A stretch of 64,000 nucleotides of DNA from Buttiauxella massiliensis (GTDB lineage Bacteria > Pseudomonadota > Gammaproteobacteria > Enterobacterales > Enterobacteriaceae). Where the stretch lies: NCBI RefSeq assembly GCF_902500225.1, contig NZ_LR722663.1:1-64000 (forward strand), in the 5' to 3' direction. This document shows positions 27,436 to 34,902 of the stretch, one piece after another. Position numbers and translations under genes: made by a program. The stretch's first letter is position 1. Every line of letters starts with the position of its first letter. A model generated the notes under the pieces. The model saw only the letters and a program-made list of their open reading frames with translations. It was not told where the DNA came from and made no database searches.

Positions 27436-28511
27436 CTACAACGCGCGAGCTATTTTCTCACCCGCCCGGCGTGCGTTTACAGGCAAAATACTTGCCGTAG
27501 CCACATAGCCGTCGGGATCGAGACAGCGATCCCGCGCCAGCGCCTGCTCAATAATTTCTGCATCCCAGTAGATTTTTTTACGATGATCGCCCTGCGTCGT
27601 CAGCGTCGCTTCCATGTCACTTCCAGTGTGCCTTTGAACACCATCAATACCTGAACATCCGGGCAACTATGCAGGCCAACGCGATTGTCGTGCTGAATGC
27701 GCAACCACTCCACCGAGAATCCGTGCGGGTTAAGCATTGGCGGCGTGTTATGCAGATCTTGCGAAATACCGTAGCCAATTACCGGAGCGATTTCGCCACC
27801 GTGGCCCGGCAAAACCGAATCCAGCAGCGCGTTTGCCGACCATTTCCGCTGCTCGCCCGTCACCGCACGCTGGCTCATTTCCTCTACGGAATAATCGCGT
27901 AGTGCGGCGATATGCTCCGCGCCCAGCGGCTGCAACAGGTCGGCTTCATCAGGGATTTTTCCCCCGGCTTCGACATCAATCAGCATATTGTCGCGGCTTA
28001 AATACAGACCGTATTCGCGAGCCGCGTCGAGAATCGACGGATGCCAGATAATCCCGCCGGTATTATTCCCGCCCAGCACGGTGAACACCATGCCGCAGGT
28101 ATCCGTTGGTCTGACGTTGGTAAAACCACGGAAAATCCACGTCGGGATCGACATAATCGCAGGCGCGCTAAATTCCGCCTGATGTTCGCCGTTAGCGCCC
28201 CAGCGGAAGCGCCAGCTCCCTTCATGAATCAAAAACACTTCCGCCGTGAAATGCAGATGCAGATTGTTGGTCACGCCTTTAGGCATAGCCGCCGCACCGA
28301 TATTAAAGCCGTGCGGCTCGGGAATATTCACCACCTGCGATGCCGACTGCGTCACGCCTGGGCCAATAAATGAATAGTTTTGTTTGAGGTGCGATCCCGG
28401 CAGCTTGCAGTCAATAAATGCCACGCTACAGGAAACGCGATCTTCAGGGCGTACCAGGCGGCGTTGGGCTTCTTCCTGGGTCAGAGTGATGGTTTGCATA
28501 ATGTTCTTCAT
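27436..28511 (-). pseudogene. Cupin-domain protein gene, frameshifted near its 3' end
   Basis: The main frame (28511-27600, 303 aa) encodes a double-cupin-like protein with the metal-site region NNLHLHFTAEVFLIHEG. It ends abnormally in VTWKRR followed by a stop. A second frame (to 27436) takes up directly with ATLTTQGDHRKKIYWDAEII and closes about 60 residues later, so a one-base shift near 27600-27620 best explains the pair. The start overlaps the stop of the aldolase gene (TAATG), so this was the last gene of the operon. The substrate is unknown. Confidence 0.7.
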
Positions 28512-29302
28512 TAATATCCAGATGCGCCACTGGCTGGCGGGGTTTCGCCGCGCGCGGCGGCGATTGCAGTGCGCGAAGCGCTGCCGAGTTGCATGACGTC
28601 ATTCGCCGGAGTGACGAAGTTAAAGCCTTGCGCAATGCGATTCGCGGCGGCCTGCCCGGAAGTGCAAAAAATCCCGGCGAGCTTGTTATGGGCGCGACAG
28701 CGGCTGAGCACTAACTCAATCGCCGCCAGCATTTCCGGGTGTTGAGACTCAGCACTCGCGCTGCCGGTGAGCGTTAAAGAAAGGTCGTTCGGCCCGATAA
28801 ACACGCCATCCAGCCCGTCGGTATCGAGAATCGCATCGAGGTTTTGCAGCCCTTCGCGGGTTTCAATCATCGCAAGCGTCAGGATCTCTTCGTTGGCATA
28901 CTGCGGGTAATCTTTGCCGCCGTATAAAAGGGCGCGCGCCGGGCCAAAAGAGCGGTTGCCGAGCGGCGGGTAACGGCAGGCTGAAACAAACTGCTGGGCT
29001 TGTTCAGGCGTTGAAATCATCGGGCAGATAATTCCCCAGGCTCCCGCATCAAGCAGGCGCATAATTTGCGCCGGTTCGTTAGTGTTCACGCGCGCCAGCG
29101 GAGTGGCAGGCGTCGCGGAAATCGCCTGCAGCATCGACAGTGCGCTGGCGAAATCAATCATGCCGTGCTGCATATCGACGGTGACCGAGTCATAACCCTG
29201 ATGCCCGACGATTTCGGCGCTGTAGCCCGAAGGTATCGCCATCCAGCCATTAATAATCGGTTGCTGCTGGCGAAAGGCCGCTTTAAGCGGATTTTTTCTC
29301 AT
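28511..29302 (-). CDS. HpcH/HpaI-family aldolase
   Basis: This 263-aa class-II-type aldolase starts MRKNPLKAAFRQQQPIINGW at 29302 after CAGGAGT; the ATG overlaps the upstream hydrolase stop (ATGA). It has the family signatures SVTVDMQHGMIDF near residue 40, ARVNTNEPAQIMRLLDAGAWGI near 77-98, MIETREGLQN near 145 and GVFIGPNDLSLTLT near 166, which supply the divalent-metal and pyruvate-enolate sites. It should split a 4-hydroxy-2-oxo acid to pyruvate or a related keto acid plus an aldehyde. The frame is intact although its neighbours are damaged. Confidence 0.85.
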   Translation of the reverse strand: MRKNPLKAAFRQQQPIINGWMAIPSGYSAEIVGHQGYDSVTVDMQHGMIDFASALSMLQAISATPATPLARVNTNEPAQIMRLLDAGAWGIICPMISTPEQAQQFVSACRYPPLGNRSFGPARALLYGGKDYPQYANEEILTLAMIETREGLQNLDAILDTDGLDGVFIGPNDLSLTLTGSASAESQHPEMLAAIELVLSRCRAHNKLAGIFCTSGQAAANRIAQGFNFVTPANDVMQLGSASRTAIAAARGETPPASGASGY

Positions 29303-29952
29303 GATGCTGACTCCTGTATCCAGTTGCGCATGGCGATTGCGGCAGCCGCCTGATGATGCTGTGGGGTACAAATGACGTCATAAGCGCCGTTGATTATCAG
29401 AATCGGCGCGGTAAAAGCGGCCAGCGCTGCGCGATGATCATCGCGGGAAATCGCGACTTCCGTCTGGCTTGCAAAAACATCGAGGCCGCATTCCTCCGCC
29501 ATCTGAACAACCTTTTGATGAAGTGCCGCGTCATCCAGACGATGCGGCGCGACATATTTCGCCCACATATTTTTGGTGAGCCACGGTGTGATCCCCTCGC
29601 TTGCCGCTTCCTTTATTGCAGCCCTGCGCGAGGACGCGTTACCGGGTAAATCACGCAGTGGATTCACAGACAACAACGCCAATCCGGCAATACGCAGCGG
29701 TGCCAGCGCCACCATTTGCAGGGCGACCATCGCGCCGAGGGAAAAACCCGCCAGGCAGAAACGTGGCGGTAATACCTCAAGCAATTGCTTAGCCAGCGTG
29801 TAAGCCGAATCGCCGCCGCTCAGCGTGACGCAGCTATAATGTGCGACATTCAGCTGCTCGATGAGCGGCTGCCACAGCCTTCCGTTGCACAGCGTTCCGC
29901 CGAGAAAAATCAGCGGCGTATCATGATTTTCCAGTAAAGGCGAAGTATTCAT
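29299..29952 (-). CDS. Alpha/beta-fold hydrolase
   Basis: This 217-aa hydrolase has the nucleophile elbow AGFSLGAMVAL (serine near residue 83), an oxyanion-forming FLGGTLCNGRLW near the N-terminus, and a likely catalytic aspartate and histidine in NGAYDVICTPQHHQAAA. ATG at 29952 overlaps the stop of the SDR gene (ATGA), which supports that start over 29964. It probably hydrolyses an ester or a C-C bond intermediate in the same lost pathway. No substrate can be named. Confidence 0.8.
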   Translation of the reverse strand: MNTSPLLENHDTPLIFLGGTLCNGRLWQPLIEQLNVAHYSCVTLSGGDSAYTLAKQLLEVLPPRFCLAGFSLGAMVALQMVALAPLRIAGLALLSVNPLRDLPGNASSRRAAIKEAASEGITPWLTKNMWAKYVAPHRLDDAALHQKVVQMAEECGLDVFASQTEVAISRDDHRAALAAFTAPILIINGAYDVICTPQHHQAAAAIAMRNWIQESAS

Positions 29953-30713
29953 GTTGCCGTCCATCCGCCGTCGACCATTAACGACGTGCCGGTAATCATT
30001 GCCGCAGCAGGCGAGGCGAGAAACACAATCGGCCCCATCACATCTTCCAGCGTTCCCAGCCGTTTCAGCTTAATGTTATCCATCACGTACTGGCTGAAAG
30101 CAGGATCGGCCAGATTGGCGCGCGACAGTTCAGTTTCAATAAACGTCGGGCACAGCGTGTTGACGCGAATGCCCGATTCGCCAAGCTCCAGCGCCATAGT
30201 TTTGGTCAATCCTTCGAGGGCAAACTTCGACGCACAATAGACGCTGCGCTGCGGCCCGCCGACATGGCCCGTCTGCGAGGAAATATGAATGATTGAACCG
30301 GCGACCTGGCGCAGCTTCATGCTGCGAGCGACTTGCTGACTGACAAAGAAAGTGGCTCGCAAATTCAGCGCCATCACCGCATCAAAATTCTCTTCACTCA
30401 CTTCGAGGAACGGCTGATGGCGCGCAAGCCCGGCGCTGTTTACCAGAATGTCGAAGCCCGGCAGCGCCGCCAGCGTTTTGCCAACCTGCGCGGTATCGGT
30501 AATATCCAATTCCACGCTATTTAAGTGCAGCCCTTCGGCGGCGGCACTCTTGACCGCCTGCGCAAGTTGCTCGGGCTGGCGGGCGATAATCCATACCTGC
30601 GCACCCGCCCGTGCCAGCGCAATGGCTGCCGCAAAGCCGATGCCACGGGAGCCACCAGTGACTAACGCCCGTTGGTTATCAAGACGAAATTCCGGAGTGC
30701 GTGGGAGCGCCAT
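29949..30713 (-). CDS. Short-chain dehydrogenase/reductase
   Basis: This 254-aa classical SDR has the NAD(P)-binding TGGSRGIGFA near residue 19, NSAG near residue 91, the catalytic serine in IIHISSQTG, the YCASK active-site motif (tyrosine and lysine near residues 158-162) and a C-terminal MVDGGWTAT. It starts 3 bases after the stop of the histidinol-dehydrogenase-family remnant and overlaps the hydrolase gene, so it was part of the same operon. It is intact in sequence. Confidence 0.88.
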   Translation of the reverse strand: MALPRTPEFRLDNQRALVTGGSRGIGFAAAIALARAGAQVWIIARQPEQLAQAVKSAAAEGLHLNSVELDITDTAQVGKTLAALPGFDILVNSAGLARHQPFLEVSEENFDAVMALNLRATFFVSQQVARSMKLRQVAGSIIHISSQTGHVGGPQRSVYCASKFALEGLTKTMALELGESGIRVNTLCPTFIETELSRANLADPAFSQYVMDNIKLKRLGTLEDVMGPIVFLASPAAAMITGTSLMVDGGWTAT

Positions 30714-30715
30714 GA

Positions 30716-31429
30716 TTACGACGCCTTCTCGATATCCACCGCCGGAACGGTGCCAGCGTATGGCACATGCTGATTGCCGTAGCGGCGCACGCGGATATTG
30801 GCTTGTTCAGCATGGCCAGAAAACCCTTCCAGTTGGCACAGGCGCGAGCAATAACTGCCAATTTCCGTTGAGGCTTCGTCGCTCAACACTTTCTGCCTGG
30901 TGCAGGTTTTCATGAATTTGCCAACCCACAAACCGCCGGTATAACGCGCGGCTTTCTGGGTTGGCAGGGTGTGGTTGGTGCCGATGACTTTATCGCCGTA
31001 CGCGACGTTAGTTCGCGGCCCGAGGAACAGTGCGCCAAAGTTGGTCATATTGGCAAGGAACCAGTCATCGCGATTGGTCATCACCTGCACATGTTCGGAG
31101 GCGATGCGGTCGGCTTCTTGCAACATTTCTTCGTAGCTGTCGCAAACAATCACTTCGCCATAATCGCGCCACGCCTAGCGGGCAATTTCTGCGGTGGGCA
31201 GTTGCGTCAGCAGGCGTTCCACTTCACGCATCGTTTCCTGCGCCAGTTTCAGGGAATTAGTGAGGAGAATCGCTGGTGTCGTCACGCCGTGTTCGGCCTG
31301 GCTGAGCAGGTCGGTGGCGCACATTTCGGCATCGACGCTTTCATCGGTAATCACCAGCGTTTCCGTTGGCCCGGCAAACAGGTCGATGCCCACGCGTCCA
31401 AATAGCTGGCGTTTGGCTTCTGCCACAAA
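30716..31429 (-). pseudogene. C-terminal part of a histidinol-dehydrogenase-family gene, with a nonsense codon
   Basis: The minus-strand frame starts abruptly at [20 protein letters not shown] (the zinc-dehydrogenase core) and runs to the normal C-terminus. It is broken by one TAG at about 31157-31159, in the context EIAR[12 protein letters not shown], with the same frame on both sides, so one substitution caused it. The sequence is closest in my memory to HpsN-type sulfopropanediol dehydrogenases rather than true HisD. The N-terminal part of the same gene lies on the opposite strand at 31927-32366. Confidence 0.85.
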
Positions 31430-31432
31430 AAA

Positions 31433-31923
31433 TTGCCTTCCCGGAACGCCGCGGCATGGCGACTCAGGTTATCTGGAATGGTAACGATGTTGACGGCTTT
31501 TACACTTCCCACCTGGTGACCGGCACGGGCCGCCACACGCAATACAGCCATCTCGGCAAAATCAAAGACGTTTATGCGCCAAACGTGCAGTGGCATGGCC
31601 CATTAATGAAAGAGCTGTACGGCCAGGCGGCGGTGATCCACCAGACGCTGGCACTGATTGGCATGATCCCGGACGGTGCATGGATGCCGCAGCACATCTG
31701 TTCCAACCCTTGCGACGAAGGCGGTACCAAAGTGGCGGTGCGCTGGATTATGGAAGGTCATCACCTGGGTTACGGCGAATTGGGCAAACCGACTGGCGAA
31801 CGTCTGTTCGTGATGGGTATGTCTCGTTACCACATCGTCAACGGCAAAATCGTCGATGAATGGGTGGTTTACGATCACCTGGCACTGCTGGCGCAAATCA
31901 AACTGGGACAAATGGAGGAATAA
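31433..31923 (+). pseudogene. SnoaL-like (NTF2-fold) protein, N-terminus lost
   Basis: From about [20 protein letters not shown] to the stop, this reads as two thirds of an NTF2-fold/SnoaL-like protein: GTGRHTQYSHLGKIKDVYAP and, later, HIVNGKIVDEWVVYDHLALL, a typical closing strand of the fold. Upstream the frame runs straight into sequence antisense to the histidinol-dehydrogenase-family gene, so the N-terminus has been cut off at a junction near 31430. It is followed 3 bases later by the N-terminal half of that dehydrogenase. Confidence 0.65.
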
Positions 31924-31926
31924 GAG

Positions 31927-32481
31927 ATGGGCACGATTTCTGAAGCTGATGTTGAGTTTATTAAACGCCCGCAGGGGCAGGATGTTCAGGCCGACCGCAC
32001 GCTAACCGAGATGGTGCAAAATATTATTGACCAAGTGCGTGAACGTGGCGATGCCGCACTACGCGATTATTCGGCCAAATTTGATAAAACGACACCGGAC
32101 AAATTTGAAGTCTCAGAGCATGAAATCGCCAGTGCGTTAGCGGCGCTTGACCCGCAAACCCGCAAGGACAGCGAGTTTGCCATTGCGCAAGTGAAACGCT
32201 TTGCCGAGGCGCAGCTAGCCACCATGCAGCCGCTGGATATCGAAACGCTGCCGGGCGTGCATTTAGGGCATCGCATTATTCCGATTCAAACCGTGGGCTG
32301 TTATGTGCCAGGCGGGCGTTACCCGATTTTATCCGCCCCGGTGATGTCCATCGTCCCGGCGGTGGCGCAGCCCGCCGTTCGTCAAAGCCGCGCCGAAGGA
32401 ATGCAGGCGCATCGTCGCGCGGCGGAAATTCGGTTGTTACCCGATAATATTGATGCAATAACCAACGGGGAGCGTGATTAA
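31927..32481 (+). pseudogene. N-terminal part of a histidinol-dehydrogenase-family gene, inverted
   Basis: The frame MGTISEADVEFIKRPQGQDV matches the N-terminal domain of HisD/HpsN-type dehydrogenases up to TVGCYVPGGRYPILSAPVMS and IVPAVA (about residue 147). After that the family match stops, and about 37 unrelated residues lead to a stop. About 80 residues of the usual middle are missing between this piece and the C-terminal piece on the minus strand at 31429. The gap, the opposite strands and the truncated neighbour all indicate an inversion with loss. Confidence 0.8.
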
Positions 32482-32656
32482 TCATTATTTTCAGGTGAAC
32501 AATATAGCGGCAATTCACCTGAAACTTTTTCAACTTAAGTTTTATTAATGTTTATTATCTTGCTTAGGGTGTTTCTTAACGACATTATTATCCTGAAAGG
32601 GATGGGTGGTAAATGAATTACCCCCAGAGTGTTATTATTAATCATGGATTTGGATT

Positions 32657-32971
32657 ATGCTGTCACTGGAAATGGAAGAAGATGTTGTCCTGCGGGTAAA
32701 AGGCATGGAAAAAATGCTTGAAGGAATTGTCCGCGAACTCAAAGCCAACAACGGCGTTGTCGATGAGTTTATACGGGATGATATCGCAAGGTTTCGGCAC
32801 TGTTCAAAAGATGTCATAACACACCATACTCAGGTTTCGCGCAACGTCCGTAAAAGACTGGAAGACGTCACCATCCATTCTCAAAAACGTGTACGTAAAA
32901 CGGCCCAGAGTAATTTGTTATATGGTGTTTTGTGCGGAATGTCTTTCTGCATGTTGCTTCAACTGATGTAA
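32657..32971 (+). CDS. Unknown small protein with C-terminal membrane anchor
   Basis: This 104-aa frame is not recognised. It is highly charged and helical (MEKMLEGIVRELKANNGVVD), looks like a coiled coil through residue 80, and ends in a hydrophobic segment LLYGVLCGMSFCMLLQLM that could anchor it in the membrane. The size and shape recall DUF883/ElaB-like ribosome-associated tail-anchored proteins, but there is no clear sequence match. The ribosome site is weak. Confidence 0.5.
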   Translation: MLSLEMEEDVVLRVKGMEKMLEGIVRELKANNGVVDEFIRDDIARFRHCSKDVITHHTQVSRNVRKRLEDVTIHSQKRVRKTAQSNLLYGVLCGMSFCMLLQLM

Positions 32972-33050
32972 TGAATATCAGAGCAGTGGGGAAAAAGTTA
33001 CCTTTCTCCCTTTTTTATTTCTGAAAATCTTTGTGCTGGATGAAATACGG

Positions 33051-33938
33051 TTAAGATTTTTTAGTGATGTATTGATACATTTCAGCAGAAAGAGGAAGGT
33101 GTAGGTTAATGTTCTTCCCTGGTAATTTACTATTAAACCATTGCTCATAAAACTGCTTGAAATCGCTGCGATTGAAGCGTGCAGCAAGATTCTTATCCAC
33201 AAGATTTTTTAGCTCAATGTCATCATGACGCAGCATTATACCCAAGTCTTGCGGAGCCCCTAATGTCAGGGTAGACATTTGATATCCCTTCATATCCTCA
33301 CTAGTTTCAATAAGTTGCTGCAGAGAAACTTCATTCATCGCAGTGGCGTAACTTTTATGGCTACTCATTGTAGCAAATGCATCTTTCATAGTGGGTTGCG
33401 TTAGGACCATAATGTTAAGCTTCTGCAAACGGTTCAGGCCGTTAATATTAATTAAATCAGTAGTGCCTTTTGCCACACTGATCGTTCTGCCTGCTAAGTC
33501 TGAATAGGAACTAATATTATTTCCTGTAAATGAAGCAAAGCGCGTATAAACGGAGAAATAATGAAGGGAAAACAGAACGACATTTTCACGACTTACGGTA
33601 TCAGTATTAACAGAGCAATCCATATCAATGACATTATGGTTGAGCATCGTGGTGCGCATGGTTACGGGTGTTGGAATATAATTAACAACCAGGTCTTTAA
33701 TGTGCAGCTCTTTTTTCATCGATTCGGTTACATCTTTGCATAAATCAATGACATAACCGACTACATGACCATCACTGGTTTTATAAGAGTAGGGTGGTGC
33801 ATCACGATAGCCAATATTAATCACTTTATGGCTGGAAATTCTCTCCAGCGTAGACCTGTTTGTTTCTGCCTTCAAAAAGCCGGCATAGCAAATTAATAAT
33901 ATGCTCAGTACGTAGTTAACAAAGTGTTTCTTTTTCAT
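33051..33938 (-). CDS. Periplasmic solute-binding protein (family 3), second of a pair
   Basis: This 295-aa protein has a signal peptide (MKKKHFVNYVLSILLICYAGF, cleaved near LKA) and the SBP_bac_3 fold: INIGYRDAPPYSYKTSDGHVVGYVIDLC near the start of the mature part, then GRTISVAKGTTDL in the second lobe. The family usually binds amino acids for ABC import, but no permease or ATPase gene is nearby. It lies 10 bases after a paralogous gene and third in an operon led by a GGDEF-EAL gene, so a signalling role is more likely than transport. It is AT-rich compared with the core genes. Confidence 0.82.
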   Translation of the reverse strand: MKKKHFVNYVLSILLICYAGFLKAETNRSTLERISSHKVINIGYRDAPPYSYKTSDGHVVGYVIDLCKDVTESMKKELHIKDLVVNYIPTPVTMRTTMLNHNVIDMDCSVNTDTVSRENVVLFSLHYFSVYTRFASFTGNNISSYSDLAGRTISVAKGTTDLININGLNRLQKLNIMVLTQPTMKDAFATMSSHKSYATAMNEVSLQQLIETSEDMKGYQMSTLTLGAPQDLGIMLRHDDIELKNLVDKNLAARFNRSDFKQFYEQWFNSKLPGKNINLHLPLSAEMYQYITKKS

Positions 33939-33948
33939 TTATCTATTT

Positions 33949-34902
33949 TTATGGTTGACCGTTATCGTCGCTGTGGGGTTCATGCGAATAAGAATAAAGT
34001 TCAGTCGAAGAAAGTGACTGCTTCAATTCAGGTGGCATTGGCCAGTTGAGAGTAATTCCCTGAGGCATAATGGACTCAAAGAACCATTTGTTATAAATGT
34101 TGGTGAACTCTTTGCTCAGCATCAGGCGCTTCATTGAGTGGTTAATCACATTGGTGAAATCGCCATTATCTATTTGCATCGGCATACCAATGGGCAGCCG
34201 TGGGCTAAGGGTATCTGCCGATATAGCAAAAGCCTGCGGGTGCCCAGAGAGTGCTATTTGACCAAGTAGTAGAATATCGCTTGAGACTATCGCGGGTGTT
34301 TGTCCGCTTTCAAGATCGGAGAAAGCTTTAACATTGTCGGTGCCAAGATCAATATTCAGAGATAGTTGATGCTCAGAATTAGCCTGTTGGATGTGTCTGA
34401 CAAACACGGTACCACTTTTTACCATCACGGTATGACCATTGAGCTCGTTGATATCCGATATACGATCTTCTTTACGCGACACATAACGGGTTGCTGAGAA
34501 AAAATAGGGTTCCGAGAATGTCACTACTTTTTGGCGTTCTGGTGTGTAAATCGTGGGAATACATCCCAGATCGATAGTTTTGTTTTCAATGGTTAAAAAT
34601 TGAGTTGCTGTGGTGACAGGTACCCAATGAATTTTTAAGGCCGGAATATTAAGTTCCTGCTTAAGAATATCGACCAGTCGATTGCATATTTCAATGGAGA
34701 AGCCTCGCGGTTTATTATCTTCAACGTATGAAAAGGGAAATGCATCAGTCTGGTAGCTAAGCGCAATGGTCCTTGTTTGTGCGATGCGTGATAAAAGGTC
34801 ATCGGCTCGGCTATTGGAAGGTGTCAGTAGACCAATACTGAGCAAAAGTGTTACTGCCAGAGAAAACAGTGTCTGATATAAATGAGTAGTTATAAATTGC
34901 AT
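33949..34902 (-). CDS. Periplasmic solute-binding protein (family 3), first of a pair
   Basis: This 317-aa protein has a signal peptide (cleavage near SNSRA) and an SBP_bac_3 domain: TIALSYQTDAFPFSYVEDNK with RGFSIEICNRLVDILK, then HTVMVKSGTVF. It shares the pattern of its downstream paralogue. Its ATG is preceded by GGAGA and lies 13 bases inside the end of the GGDEF-EAL gene, so it is translationally linked to it. No transporter genes accompany it. The ligand cannot be predicted, though the family favours amino acids and small organic ions. Confidence 0.85.
   Translation of the reverse strand: MQFITTHLYQTLFSLAVTLLLSIGLLTPSNSRADDLLSRIAQTRTIALSYQTDAFPFSYVEDNKPRGFSIEICNRLVDILKQELNIPALKIHWVPVTTATQFLTIENKTIDLGCIPTIYTPERQKVVTFSEPYFFSATRYVSRKEDRISDINELNGHTVMVKSGTVFVRHIQQANSEHQLSLNIDLGTDNVKAFSDLESGQTPAIVSSDILLLGQIALSGHPQAFAISADTLSPRLPIGMPMQIDNGDFTNVINHSMKRLMLSKEFTNIYNKWFFESIMPQGITLNWPMPPELKQSLSSTELYSYSHEPHSDDNGQP

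Noticed and set aside
31351-31596. Minus-strand frame across the inversion joint
   Set aside because: It reads antisense SnoaL-like sequence into the dehydrogenase piece; it is a by-product of the joint, not a fusion gene.
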